A DNA stretch of 7,606 nt from Nitrospira sp. (GCA_005116795.1 SWDL01000143.1:1-7606), one strand, 5' to 3'. Positions 1-7,199 are shown, numbered from the stretch's first letter. Made by a program: numbers and translations. Notes: generated by a model not told the origin, from the letters alone.

Positions 1-8
1 ACCTCCTT
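1..8 (-). promoter_or_regulatory. Possible ribosome binding site of a divergent gene outside the window (or 16S rRNA 3' end)
   Basis: The first eight bases read ACCTCCTT. On the minus strand this is AAGGAGGT, a perfect Shine-Dalgarno sequence, which would place a start codon a few bases beyond the left edge and make the neighbour a divergently transcribed gene. The same eight bases are also the universal 3' end of 16S rRNA genes on the + strand. The 192 bases that follow contain no tRNA or 23S sequence that I can see, which argues mildly against an ordinary rRNA operon. The window alone cannot settle this. Confidence 0.3.
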
Positions 9-180
9 GCCCAAGACAGTACGCCTTATCGATTACTTATGCAACTAAGCACTAGAATCTCGAAAAGCTTTCATGGTCCGCTGAATTCGCTTCACTTTTC
101 AACGATATCCGAGTGCCTGGTTGATGAGGAACCGGCATGGTAGATGGTAGGATGTGGGCGTTCTCACCGCCTCATCACAT
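9..180. other. AT-richer non-coding stretch upstream of the repeat-protein gene
   Basis: GC content is about 46% over the first 120 bases, clearly lower than in the genes that follow. No reading frame here has a credible start, ribosome binding site and composition. The stretch probably carries the promoter of the gene at 193 and perhaps of a divergent gene to the left. TTGATG at 121-126 is an acceptable -35 hexamer, but what lies 17 bases downstream (ATGGTA, 144-149) is a poor -10, so I do not call a promoter. Short palindromes such as AAAGCTTT at 64-71 are within chance. Confidence 0.4.
152..180 (+). promoter_or_regulatory. Small bulged hairpin directly before the ribosome binding site
   Basis: ATGTG (152-156) can pair with CACAT (176-180). 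The adjoining GGCG (157-160) can pair with CGCC (168-171), leaving a 7-base loop and a 4-base bulge (172-175). The hairpin ends one base before the GGAAGG ribosome binding site at 181-186. It could influence translation of the gene at 193, but the stem is short and could be chance. Confidence 0.2.
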
Positions 181-192
181 GGAAGGTCTGCC

Positions 193-507
193 ATGAAACC
201 CTTCACCCTCGTGCTGGCTTTCTTTTTTCTGCCCTCGCCCGCATTTGCTGGAGATCTGACCGTCTTCCAAGGCTCCAATGGCACCTCTGGCACCGTGCTG
301 GACTTCGGCGGCCCAACCAAGTTTTACCAGGACAACCGCGGCACGTCAGGCACAGTCCAAAGCCTCGGCGGCGGCTTTCAGAGCTACCAGGACAATCGCG
401 GCACGACCGGGACGATCATCGACCTGGGCAACGGGGTGCAGTCGTTTCGGTTCAACGCCCCTGGCACGCAAAGCCGGCAGGGCTTGATCCAAGACCTTGG
501 TCGCTAG
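193..507 (+). CDS. Small secreted protein made of 20-residue tandem repeats, unknown function
   Basis: This encodes 104 residues. I chose ATG 193 because GGAAGG lies six bases upstream and because the protein then opens with a clean Sec signal peptide: Lys2, a hydrophobic core at about residues 4-13, and an AFA cleavage site after Ala19. A GTG at 154 would add 13 residues in front of the signal peptide and has no ribosome binding site. The mature part is five residues followed by repeats starting at residues 25, 45 and 65, with a diverged last unit at 85-104. The shared core is a GT(S/T)GT(V/I) motif followed by a (L/F)G turn. Repeats 2 and 3 both begin YQDNRGT and are identical at 14 of 20 positions. 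There are no cysteines, no membrane segment after the signal peptide and no catalytic motif. The alternation of short beta-prone stretches with Gly/Asn turns suggests a small all-beta repeat fold in the periplasm, outer membrane or outside the cell; that is inference. I do not recognise the family. It lies 153 bases before argD and is probably a separate transcription unit. Confidence 0.8.
   Translation: MKPFTLVLAFFFLPSPAFAGDLTVFQGSNGTSGTVLDFGGPTKFYQDNRGTSGTVQSLGGGFQSYQDNRGTTGTIIDLGNGVQSFRFNAPGTQSRQGLIQDLGR
265..504 (+). repeat. In-frame 60-bp tandem repeat (three full units plus a diverged unit)
   Basis: The units start at 265, 325, 385 and, diverged, 445, giving a period of exactly 60 bases (20 codons). 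The first seven codons of units 2 and 3 differ at only one base, a silent AAC/AAT change. Across the whole unit the two share about 40 of 60 bases. Unit 1 is more distant (9 of 20 residues shared with unit 2). Unit 4 keeps the aromatic start and a closing DLG, but its middle is shifted by two or three residues. The pattern indicates old intragenic duplication followed by divergence, not a recent slippage array. Confidence 0.8.
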
Positions 508-535
508 CCCAATCCATCGCTTCCTTGCTGCCGGA

Positions 536-620
536 TCCTAGCAGGCTGCGAAAAAACTCGCCGTTCACCCTTTGCCGCCGGCTTCTGCTCAAGGCCGCCG
601 CGTATTGCGCCGCCTTGAGC
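536..620. repeat. Non-coding stretch with hairpin, possible decayed copy of a dispersed repeat
   Basis: AGCAGGCTGC (540-549), followed by an A-run and ACTCGCC, resembles the terminal motif (AGCAGG.TGCTGAAAAAGTCCGCC-like) of an abundant dispersed repeat that I recall from Nitrospira genomes. Downstream, GCTCAAGGC (587-595) pairs perfectly with GCCTTGAGC (612-620), giving a 9-bp stem with a GC-rich 16-base loop. No T-run follows, so it is not a standard intrinsic terminator. The stem is seen directly in the sequence; the family assignment is from memory and weak. The hairpin ends 40 bases before the argD start, so it would lie in or near the argD leader. Confidence 0.35.
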
Positions 621-646
621 CGCTATGGTACCGTCCACGCTCTACC

Positions 647-651
647 GGGAG
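647..651 (+). promoter_or_regulatory. Ribosome binding site that decides the argD start
   Basis: GGGAG lies nine bases before ATG 661. The alternative in-frame ATG at 625 is preceded only by TTGAGCCGCT, which is weak, and would add 12 residues not usual for ArgD. I therefore favour 661. Confidence 0.55.
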
Positions 652-660
652 ATCGAGCCC

Positions 661-1854
661 ATGCCGACGGATGCGTTGAGACAGGACGCCGCGCAGTACC
701 TCATGAACACTTATGCCCGTGTGCCGATTTCAATCGCGCGGGGGCGGGGCTGTCGCGTCTACGATCTCGAGGGGCGGGAGTACCTGGACTTCGTCGCCGG
801 GATCGCCGTCAATGTCCTTGGCCACAGCCATCCCGATCTGGTCACCGCCGTTCAGCGGCAAGTCCAGCAGCTCGTCCACACGTCGAATCTGTACTATACC
901 GAGCCCCAAGTGGAGCTGGCCCGGCGGCTCGTCGAACGCTCGTTCGCTCACAAGGTCTTCTTCTGCAACAGCGGCGCGGAGGCGAACGAAGCCGCCATCA
1001 AGCTGGCGCGGCGCTATGCCCACGACAAGTACGGTCCGGACCGCTATGAAATCATCTCGATGCTCCAGTCGTTCCACGGCCGCACGCTGGCGACCCTCAC
1101 GGCGACCGGGCAGGAGAAGGTGCAGAAGGGCTTTGAGCCCTTGCCGTCCGGCTTCGCCTATGTGCCCTTTAATAATTTCGACGCCCTCGAACAGGCGGTC
1201 AGCGGCAAGACGGCCGCCATTCTGCTGGAGCCGGTGCAGGGGGAAGGCGGCGTGCGGGTGGCCGATCGCGCCTATCTCGCGCAGGTGCGGGAACTCTGCC
1301 GGCAACGCGACATCTTACTGATCTTCGACGAAGTGCAGACGGGGATGGGACGCACCGGCACCCTCTTCGCTTACGAGCAGTTGGGGGTGACACCGGACAT
1401 CATGACCCTGGCCAAGGGGCTGGGCGGAGGTGTGCCGATCGGGGCCTGCCTGGCCATCGATTCTGTGGCGGCGGCCTTTGTGCCCGGCGCCCATGCGTCC
1501 ACGTTCGGGGGGAACCCGCTGGCCTGCAGCGCCGCGCTGGCCGTCTTACGGGTGCTCCACGAGGGACGCATCCTCGAGCATGGACGCCGAATGGGTGAAT
1601 ACCTCGGCAAGGGCCTCCAGGATCTCGCGGAACGGTTCCCGAACGTGAAGGAGGCTCGAGGGTTGGGCTTGCTTCGAGGATTGGAACTGACCATCGCCGG
1701 CACACCGATCGTGGCGGACTGCCTGGCCCGCGGCTTCCTGATCAATTGCACGGTCGATCGAGTGCTGCGCTTCGTCCCCCCGTTGATCATCTCGCAACCG
1801 GAGATCGACCGACTGATGGAGACGCTCGCGCAGGTGCTCCACAAACACGTCTAA
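661..1854 (+). CDS. argD: Acetylornithine aminotransferase (class III, PLP-dependent)
   Basis: This cytoplasmic enzyme transfers the amino group of glutamate to N-acetylglutamate semialdehyde, giving N2-acetylornithine. ArgD family members often also act as N-succinyl-diaminopimelate aminotransferase (DapC). From ATG 661 the protein has 397 residues, the normal family length. Visible landmarks are the substrate-pocket region YLDFVAGIAVNVLGH (41-55), the phosphate-binding NSGAEANE (103-110), FHGRT (138-142), the cofactor-binding Asp223 in FDEVQTGMGRTG, the Schiff-base Lys252 in LAKGLGGGVPIGA, and TFGGNPLAC (281-289). All key residues are present. It is the first gene of the arg run, with argF starting 23 bases after its stop. 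The upstream ATG 625 gives 409 residues and cannot be fully excluded. No ArgR-type operator or convincing promoter was found upstream. A lysine-side role next to lysA and dapA is plausible but is inferred from location. Confidence 0.96.
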   Translation: MPTDALRQDAAQYLMNTYARVPISIARGRGCRVYDLEGREYLDFVAGIAVNVLGHSHPDLVTAVQRQVQQLVHTSNLYYTEPQVELARRLVERSFAHKVFFCNSGAEANEAAIKLARRYAHDKYGPDRYEIISMLQSFHGRTLATLTATGQEKVQKGFEPLPSGFAYVPFNNFDALEQAVSGKTAAILLEPVQGEGGVRVADRAYLAQVRELCRQRDILLIFDEVQTGMGRTGTLFAYEQLGVTPDIMTLAKGLGGGVPIGACLAIDSVAAAFVPGAHASTFGGNPLACSAALAVLRVLHEGRILEHGRRMGEYLGKGLQDLAERFPNVKEARGLGLLRGLELTIAGTPIVADCLARGFLINCTVDRVLRFVPPLIISQPEIDRLMETLAQVLHKHV

Positions 1855-1867
1855 TCCCTGCGCTCAC

Positions 1868-1871
1868 GAGG
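1868..1871 (+). promoter_or_regulatory. Ribosome binding site that decides the argF start
   Basis: GAGG lies six bases before ATG 1878, in the short gap after argD. It supports the longer argF start over TTG 1938, which has no purine-rich site in front of it. Confidence 0.55.
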
Positions 1872-1877
1872 TCGGCT

Positions 1878-2900
1878 ATGCGCGTTCGCAGCGCATCGAC
1901 AGGTATTCCAAGCGGGCTTCGGCTTCCGTCCCTCACGTTGGGCAAGGATCTGCTCACGCTGCGGGACATGACGCCCCAGGACCTCACCGGGCTGCTTCGA
2001 CTGGCCGCTGAACTGAAGCGGCGACAGCAGAAGGGCGTGCTCTACCAGCCGCTCCAAGGGCGCACCTTGGGCCTGATCTTCGAAAAGCCCTCGACGCGGA
2101 CCCGCGTGTCGTTCGAGGCCGGCATCGGACAGCTCGGCGGCCGCTCGCTGTTTCTCTCGGCCGGCGATATCCAACTGTCGCGCGGCGAGAGCATCGCCGA
2201 TACGGCGCAGGTGCTCTCACGCTATCTCGATGGGCTGGTCATCCGCACCTATGACCACTGGATCGTCGAGGAGTGGGCCAATCATGCCTCCATTCCAGTC
2301 ATCAACGGCCTGACCGATTGGTGCCACCCCTGCCAGGCCTTGTCTGATCTCATGACGATCCAGGAGCGGGTGGGCCGGTTGGCCGAACTGAAACTGGCCT
2401 ATGTGGGGGACGGGAACAACGTCACGAATTCACTCATCGAAGCCGCGGCCAAGACCGGGATGACCATCGCCGTGGGCTGCCCCACCGGCTATGAACCGGA
2501 TCAACGTGTCGTCGACCTGTCCCGCGAGGAAGCGCTGCGCACCGGCGGGACGATCGAGGTCACCACAAGCGCCGCGGTGGCCGTCAAGGACGCGGACGTC
2601 ATCTATACCGACGTGTGGGTGAGCATGGGGCGGGAACGGGAGAAGGCCCGGCGGTTCAAGGCTCTCGCCCCCTATCAGGTGAATGAACGGCTGCTGAAGC
2701 TCGCCAAACCCGCGGCCATCGTGATGCACTGCCTCCCCGCCCATCGAGGCGAGGAGATCACGGCCTCGGTGCTGGATGGCCCGCAGTCCGCCGTGTTGGA
2801 TCAGGCGGAAAACCGGCTCCACATGCAAAAGGCCATCCTGGTCATGCTGCTCACCCGAGCGCGCGCGGCCGGCAGGGCAAAGGGACGCGCATCATCATGA
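1878..2900 (+). CDS. argF: Ornithine carbamoyltransferase
   Basis: This enzyme joins carbamoyl phosphate to ornithine, giving citrulline and phosphate, in the cytoplasm. From ATG 1878 it has 340 residues. The carbamoyl-phosphate motif STRTR is at 72-76, and HPCQ is at 150-153. The ornithine-binding loop DVWVSMG is at 245-251, with its Asp and Ser-Met-Gly. [11 protein letters not shown] starts at 284 and supplies the reactive Cys285. The SMG loop and HCLP motif separate it from aspartate carbamoyltransferase. The homologous part begins near GKDLLTLRD (22-30), so the first 20 or so residues are a Ser/Arg-rich extension that I would not expect in most family members. A TTG at 1938 would remove it but has no ribosome binding site. 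The last 15 residues are also a basic Ala/Arg-rich tail. The stop overlaps the argG start as ATGA, which suggests translational coupling. Confidence 0.96.
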   Translation: MRVRSASTGIPSGLRLPSLTLGKDLLTLRDMTPQDLTGLLRLAAELKRRQQKGVLYQPLQGRTLGLIFEKPSTRTRVSFEAGIGQLGGRSLFLSAGDIQLSRGESIADTAQVLSRYLDGLVIRTYDHWIVEEWANHASIPVINGLTDWCHPCQALSDLMTIQERVGRLAELKLAYVGDGNNVTNSLIEAAAKTGMTIAVGCPTGYEPDQRVVDLSREEALRTGGTIEVTTSAAVAVKDADVIYTDVWVSMGREREKARRFKALAPYQVNERLLKLAKPAAIVMHCLPAHRGEEITASVLDGPQSAVLDQAENRLHMQKAILVMLLTRARAAGRAKGRASS

Positions 2901-4117
2901 CATCCACGTCGATCAAGAAAGTCGTGCTGGCCTATTCGGGCGGACTCGATACGTCGGTCATCCTCAAATGGTTGATCGAGGAATACGAGTGCGAGGTGGT
3001 GGCCTTCTGCGCGGACCTCGGACAAGGCGAAGACCTCAAGGCCATCAAGGCGAAGGCCCTGGCCGTGGGGGCGTCCAAGGTCTATGTGGAAGATCTCCGC
3101 GAGGTCTTCGTCAAAGACCATATCTTCCCGATGCTGCGCGCCAATGCCGTGTATGAGGGCTCGTATCTCCTGGGCACCTCGATCGCGCGGCCGCTCATTG
3201 CCCGCCGCCAGATCGAGCTCGCTCAGAAGGAAGGCGCAGACGCGGTGTCGCACGGCGCGACCGGGAAGGGGAACGACCAAGTCCGGTTCGAGCTGACCTT
3301 TCAAGCCCTTTCGCCGAAGACGAAGATCATTGCCCCCTGGCGTGAGTGGACCTACCGGTCCCGGCGCGAACTGATCGAGTACGCGGAGGCGCACGGCATT
3401 CCGGTGACGGCGACCAAGGCCAAGCCCTACAGCATGGACCTCAACCTGTTTCATATCAGCTATGAAGGAGGCATCCTCGAAGATCCGTGGGAGGCGCCGC
3501 CCGATGAAATCTTCCACATGACGGTGTCCCCGGAGAACGCGCCGAACACGCCCCGCTCTGTGGAGATCGACTACGAAGCGGGCGACCCGGTGGCGATCGA
3601 CGGCAAGCGGATGAGCCCGGCGACATTGCTGGCGCGGTTGAACAAACTGGGCGGCGCGCACGGCATCGGACGGGTCGATCTCGTCGAGAACCGCTATGTG
3701 GGCATGAAGTCTCGGGGGGTCTATGAAACACCCGGCGGCACGATTCTGCACGCCGCCCATCGGGGAATCGAGTCGCTGACGCTCGATCGGGAAGTGTTGC
3801 ACCTGCGCGATAGTTTGATTTCCCGCTATGCCGAGCTGATCTACTACGGCTATTGGTACGCGCCCGAACGCGAGATGCTGCAGAAGGCCATGGACGAGGC
3901 GCAGAAGGACGTGACCGGCCGCGTGCGCGTGAAGCTCTACAAAGGGTCCTGCACGGTGGTCGGACGGAAGTCCGACCGGTCGCTCTACCGAGTGGATCTC
4001 GCCACGTTCGAGGAAGACGAGGCCTATCGGCAGAAGGATGCGGAGGGGTTCATCCGCCTGAATGCCCTGCGCCTGGCCATTCGGGCCCAACGGAAAAAAC
4101 CCAAGGGACGGGGCTGA
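2897..4117 (+). CDS. argG: Argininosuccinate synthase
   Basis: This ATP-dependent cytoplasmic enzyme condenses citrulline with aspartate to argininosuccinate, releasing AMP and pyrophosphate. It has 406 residues, the usual length for the common ArgG type. The N-type ATP pyrophosphatase loop AYSGGLDTS is at 12-20. The signature [15 protein letters not shown] is at 118-132. Substrate-binding [18 protein letters not shown] runs from 264 to 281, and the C-terminal tetramerisation region contains GRKSDRSLY at 356-364. ATG 2897 overlaps the argF TGA by four bases. AGGGA at 2881-2885 could also serve as its own ribosome binding site at 11 bases. argH starts 25 bases after the stop. Nothing is missing or truncated. 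Confidence 0.97.
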   Translation: MTSTSIKKVVLAYSGGLDTSVILKWLIEEYECEVVAFCADLGQGEDLKAIKAKALAVGASKVYVEDLREVFVKDHIFPMLRANAVYEGSYLLGTSIARPLIARRQIELAQKEGADAVSHGATGKGNDQVRFELTFQALSPKTKIIAPWREWTYRSRRELIEYAEAHGIPVTATKAKPYSMDLNLFHISYEGGILEDPWEAPPDEIFHMTVSPENAPNTPRSVEIDYEAGDPVAIDGKRMSPATLLARLNKLGGAHGIGRVDLVENRYVGMKSRGVYETPGGTILHAAHRGIESLTLDREVLHLRDSLISRYAELIYYGYWYAPEREMLQKAMDEAQKDVTGRVRVKLYKGSCTVVGRKSDRSLYRVDLATFEEDEAYRQKDAEGFIRLNALRLAIRAQRKKPKGRG

Positions 4118-4136
4118 ATCGTCAACGCCCTTCAGC

Positions 4137-4141
4137 AAAGG
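4137..4141 (+). promoter_or_regulatory. Purine-rich site relevant to the argH start
   Basis: AAAGG lies only one base before ATG 4143 but ten bases before the in-frame GTG 4152. If this is the real ribosome binding site, the GTG is the better start and the protein is three residues shorter. No better site stands in front of ATG 4143. Confidence 0.4.
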
Positions 4142-4142
4142 C

Positions 4143-5564
4143 ATGCGCGCCGTGCGCCGATCCAAGAAGCCATCCACCTCCCAACCCCAGGCTCACAAAC
4201 TCTGGGACGGCCGGTTTCAACAACCGACCGACCGAGTCGTCGAGGCCTTCACGTCATCGCTCGCCGTCGATCGACGCCTGTACCGACAGGATATCGAGGG
4301 CAGCATCGCCCATTGTCGGGGGCTCGAACGGGCGCGCGTCCTGACCCGCCGTGAGGCGCAGTCCTTGATCGACGGCCTGGGGCGGGTCCGCGCCGAACTC
4401 GACGGCGAATGGTTCGCCTTCCGCGCGCAGGACGAAGACATTCATACGGCGATCGAACGGCGGCTCACCGAGTTGATCGGCCCAGTGGGCGGGAAACTGC
4501 ATACGGGTCGGAGCCGGAATGATCAGGTCACCCTGGATCTCCGGCTCTATCTACGCGAAGCCATCGATCATCTGTGCGACTCGGCCTGCGCCTTTCAACG
4601 CACACTGGTGCAGCAAGCGCGCCGGCACCTCGGCGTGGCCATGCCGGGCTACACCCATTTGCAGCGGGCGCAACCGGTCCTCTTTGCCCATCACCTACTG
4701 GCCTATGTGGAGATGGTCGAGCGGGACAAGGGGCGCCTGGCCGATGCGCTCGGCCGGCTCAATGTCTTTCCCTTGGGGGCGGGCGCCTTGGCGGGCACCA
4801 ACTATCCGATCGATCGCGCCTACGTGGCCAAGCTGTTGGGGTTTGCGCGGGTCAGCGACAATAGCCTGGACACCGTCTCGGACCGGGATTTCGTGCTGGA
4901 GGTCTTGGCCGCCTTGGCCGTGCTGATGATGCACCTCTCGCGATTGAGCGAAGAATTGGTCCTCTGGACCTCGCAGGAGTTTCAATTCGTCGAATTGTCC
5001 GACGCCTTCTGCACGGGCAGCAGCATGATGCCGCAGAAAAAAAATCCCGACGTCCCCGAGTTGGTGCGGGGCAAGACCGGTCGGGTCTATGGCCATCTTA
5101 TGGCGGTGCTGACGACCATGAAGGGGCTTCCGCTGAGCTACAACCGGGATCTCCAGGAGGACAAAGAGGCTCTCTTCGACGCGCTCGACCAGACCGGCGC
5201 GGCCCTGACCGTCTTCACCCGCATGATGGCCGCCGTGACCGTCAATCGCGCGGCGATGGAGCGCGCGGCCTCGTCCGGATTCCTCCTGGCCACGGAATTG
5301 GCCGACTATCTGGCGACCAAAGGCATCCCCTTCCGCGAAGCCCATGCCATCACCGGGCGCGTGGTCCGGCTCTGCCTCGAACGGGGGAAAGACCTCCGGA
5401 CGGTCACGCTGGCCGACTTGCGATCGGTGTCGGAACACTTCGACAAGGAGGCCCTTGACGTGTTGACCGTCGATGGCGCCATCGAGCGCCGCGCCCAGAT
5501 CGGAGGGACCGCCCGCAAGCGGGTGGAGGCTCGCCTCAAGGTCCTTGAGATGGCGCTGGCATGA
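4143..5564 (+). CDS. argH: Argininosuccinate lyase
   Basis: This cytoplasmic lyase splits argininosuccinate into arginine and fumarate, the last step of the pathway. From ATG 4143 it has 473 residues, close to the usual 455-470. Fumarase/aspartase-superfamily landmarks are WDGRF (21-25), TGRSRNDQV (121-129), GYTHLQRAQP (169-178) with Thr171 and His172, and the flexible loop GSSMMPQKKNP (292-302). By motif alignment to delta-crystallin/ASL, Ser293 is the catalytic serine and Lys299 and Asn301 are loop partners. The first 17 or so residues are a basic Ser/Lys/Gln-rich lead-in. The start could instead be GTG 4152, on ribosome-binding-site spacing. An open ATG at 4062 would overlap argG by 56 bases and is unlikely. 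The stop overlaps the next gene as ATGA. Confidence 0.96.
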   Translation: MRAVRRSKKPSTSQPQAHKLWDGRFQQPTDRVVEAFTSSLAVDRRLYRQDIEGSIAHCRGLERARVLTRREAQSLIDGLGRVRAELDGEWFAFRAQDEDIHTAIERRLTELIGPVGGKLHTGRSRNDQVTLDLRLYLREAIDHLCDSACAFQRTLVQQARRHLGVAMPGYTHLQRAQPVLFAHHLLAYVEMVERDKGRLADALGRLNVFPLGAGALAGTNYPIDRAYVAKLLGFARVSDNSLDTVSDRDFVLEVLAALAVLMMHLSRLSEELVLWTSQEFQFVELSDAFCTGSSMMPQKKNPDVPELVRGKTGRVYGHLMAVLTTMKGLPLSYNRDLQEDKEALFDALDQTGAALTVFTRMMAAVTVNRAAMERAASSGFLLATELADYLATKGIPFREAHAITGRVVRLCLERGKDLRTVTLADLRSVSEHFDKEALDVLTVDGAIERRAQIGGTARKRVEARLKVLEMALA

Positions 5565-5821
5565 GGACCACCTCTTTTGGTACCATCCTGCTCCTTGTGG
5601 TCGGGATCGGTGGCTGCGGCAACGTGGGCCCGCCCATCCCTCCTGAGAATGTGGGGATTCGGGCGAAAGTCCTTCGCGCCCAGGAACAGGAGAAGAAAGC
5701 CGCACAAGCACAGACGGAGAAACCGACCGAAGCGGTTCCACCTGTCGCTCCACCGGTCCCGGAAGGAGCTTCCCAGGATGAGATCCAGCTCCCGCCCTAT
5801 CGACCGGTCGGGACGCGGTAA
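5561..5821 (+). CDS. Small LptM/YifL-like outer-membrane lipoprotein
   Basis: This encodes 86 residues. A short signal sequence (Arg2, hydrophobic residues 8-16) ends in a lipobox IGG followed by Cys19, so the mature lipoprotein starts at Cys19. The sequence after it, CGNVGPPIPPE, fits the CGxxGPxxxPP pattern of the LptM/YifL/LppL family (E. coli LptM begins CGLKGPLYFPP). LptM assists maturation of the LptD-LptE lipopolysaccharide translocon in Enterobacteria. In Proteobacteria these genes often sit beside lysA and dapF, and here lysA follows directly. The remainder (about 31-86) is rich in Lys, Gln, Glu, Ala and Pro with no further Cys, so probably disordered. It is longer than E. coli LptM (about 68 against 48 mature residues). 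The start overlaps the argH stop by four bases with only a weak ribosome binding site, so translation is probably coupled. Residue +2 is Gly, not Asp, which is compatible with outer-membrane sorting. The family call rests on a short motif plus context. Confidence 0.75.
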   Translation: MRTTSFGTILLLVVGIGGCGNVGPPIPPENVGIRAKVLRAQEQEKKAAQAQTEKPTEAVPPVAPPVPEGASQDEIQLPPYRPVGTR

Positions 5822-5885
5822 GCCGTCTTGGCGCGATCCGCTCCTTGAATGTGCGTGAGTCAGTCAGGCCAGGAACGGCACAAGT

Positions 5886-5890
5886 AAGGA
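5886..5890 (+). promoter_or_regulatory. Ribosome binding site that decides the lysA start
   Basis: AAGGA lies eight bases before ATG 5899. The reading frame extends upstream to a TTG at 5845, but that codon has no ribosome binding site and would add 18 residues unlike the family's N-terminus. Confidence 0.7.
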
Positions 5891-5898
5891 TCAGCCCG

Positions 5899-7158
5899 AT
5901 GCATGATTTTGAATACCGAGACGGGGAACTCCAGTGTGAAGGCGTGCCTCTCAGCCGTATCGCCAAGGAAGTCGGCACGCCCTGCTACGTCTATAGCTAC
6001 GGCACCCTGATCCGGCACTTCCGGGCCTTTGACGGGGCCTTTGGCGGGATTCCGCATCTCGTCGCCTTTGCGGTGAAGGCGAACTCGAATCTCGCCATCC
6101 TCCGCCTCATGGCCCGCGAGGGGAGCGGGGCGGATATCGTGTCCGGCGGGGAACTCTTTCGAGCCCTCAAGGCAGGCGTGCCGCCTTCCAAGATGGTCTT
6201 CGCCGGCGTCGGCAAGAGCCGCGAGGAGATCCGCGCCGCCCTCGAGGCGGACATTCTCATGTTCAACGTCGAATCCTCCCCTGAGCTGCAACTCTTGTCG
6301 GAAGTCGCGGCCGAGATGGGCCGCCGGGCCCGCGTGGCGCTCCGAATCAACCCGGACATCGATCCCAAGACGCATCCCTACATTTCCACGGGCCTCAAGA
6401 AGAGCAAGTTCGGCATCGCCGCCGACCGCGCGCTGGAGGAATTCAAGCTGGCCTCCAGCCTGAAACACGTGGAAGTCGTGGGCGTTCATAAGCACATCGG
6501 GTCCCAGTTGACCGAGATCACGCCCTTTGTGGATGCGCTGAAGCGGATCCTCTCGCTGGTCGAATCGCTCAAGGCCCAGGGGACCGACATCCGGTACATC
6601 AACATCGGCGGTGGATTAGGCATCACCTACGCCGACGAACGGCCGCCGCATCCGAAAGACTTGGCTGAGGCGATTTCGCCGATGGTGCGAGACCTCAAGT
6701 GCATGCTGATCATGGAGCCGGGCCGTGTGATCGTCGGCAACGCCGGCATCTTGATGACCAAGGTCCTCTACACGAAGGACACGGACGCGAAGCGGTTCAT
6801 GATCGTGGACGCGGCCATGAACGACTTGATCCGTCCCAGCCTCTACGGAGCCTACCACGACATCCGGCCCGTGCGTGAAATGCCGGAGTCCGCGACCAGG
6901 ACGGTCGATGTGGTCGGGCCGGTGTGCGAATCCGGAGACTTTCTGGCCAAGGACCGAAAAATGCCGGACGTGGCGAACGGCGAACTGCTGGCCGTCATGA
7001 GCGCCGGGGCCTACGGCTTCGTCATGTCGTCGAACTACAACTCGCGTCCTCGCATTCCGGAAGTGTTGATCAAGGACGGACAGTTCCACGTGATCCGGGC
7101 CCGCGAGTCCTACGAGGATTTGATTCGCGGGGAACGCATTCCCGATTTTCTCGCCTAG
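5899..7158 (+). CDS. lysA: Diaminopimelate decarboxylase
   Basis: This PLP enzyme of the fold-III (alanine racemase-like) group decarboxylates meso-diaminopimelate to L-lysine in the cytoplasm, the last step of lysine synthesis. From ATG 5899 it has 419 residues, the normal length. AFAVKANSN (56-64) carries the Schiff-base Lys60. HKHIGSQ (197-203), the glycine loop GGGLGI (237-242) and EPGR (273-276) bind the cofactor phosphate. CESGD (343-347) is the decarboxylase signature that supplies Cys343 across the dimer and marks diaminopimelate specificity over ornithine or arginine decarboxylases. YNSRPR (380-385) closes the active site. It follows the lipoprotein gene by 77 bases, the largest gap in the run, in which I find no clear promoter or terminator. 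dapA begins 41 bases after its stop. The enzyme draws on the same diaminopimelate pool that feeds peptidoglycan. Confidence 0.97.
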   Translation: MHDFEYRDGELQCEGVPLSRIAKEVGTPCYVYSYGTLIRHFRAFDGAFGGIPHLVAFAVKANSNLAILRLMAREGSGADIVSGGELFRALKAGVPPSKMVFAGVGKSREEIRAALEADILMFNVESSPELQLLSEVAAEMGRRARVALRINPDIDPKTHPYISTGLKKSKFGIAADRALEEFKLASSLKHVEVVGVHKHIGSQLTEITPFVDALKRILSLVESLKAQGTDIRYINIGGGLGITYADERPPHPKDLAEAISPMVRDLKCMLIMEPGRVIVGNAGILMTKVLYTKDTDAKRFMIVDAAMNDLIRPSLYGAYHDIRPVREMPESATRTVDVVGPVCESGDFLAKDRKMPDVANGELLAVMSAGAYGFVMSSNYNSRPRIPEVLIKDGQFHVIRARESYEDLIRGERIPDFLA

Positions 7159-7199
7159 CCGAACCTCGGCCAGTCGCGCGGTTCATCTGCGGGAGCAGG

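Noticed and set aside
523..545. Imperfect hairpin after the repeat-protein gene as an intrinsic terminator
   Set aside because: The stem is only about six pairs including a G-T wobble, with a 10-base loop, and it is followed by A residues and not a T-run on the + strand.
508..660. Sigma-70 promoter or ArgR operator before argD
   Set aside because: Candidate -35 boxes (TTGCTG 525-530, TTGAGC 615-620) have no acceptable -10 at 16-18 bases, and no ArgR-like AT-rich palindrome is visible.
144..1049. 301-codon + strand frame overlapping the repeat protein and the start of argD
   Set aside because: It is Arg/Pro/His-rich shadow translation running out of frame through two supported genes, with no ribosome binding site.
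2801..4177. 458-codon open frame on the minus strand opposite argG
   Set aside because: It lies antisense to a complete argG with all its motifs, spans the argF end and the argH start, and has composition typical of the complement of GC-rich coding DNA. No recognisable domain was seen.
5822..5898. Separate promoter or attenuator for lysA
   Set aside because: TTGGCG and TTGAAT hexamers occur but lack a matching -10 box, and no stable hairpin or leader peptide was found.
4695..5978. 427-codon open frame on the minus strand across argH, the lipoprotein gene and lysA
   Set aside because: It crosses three supported genes on the opposite strand, has no family resemblance and is explained by high GC.
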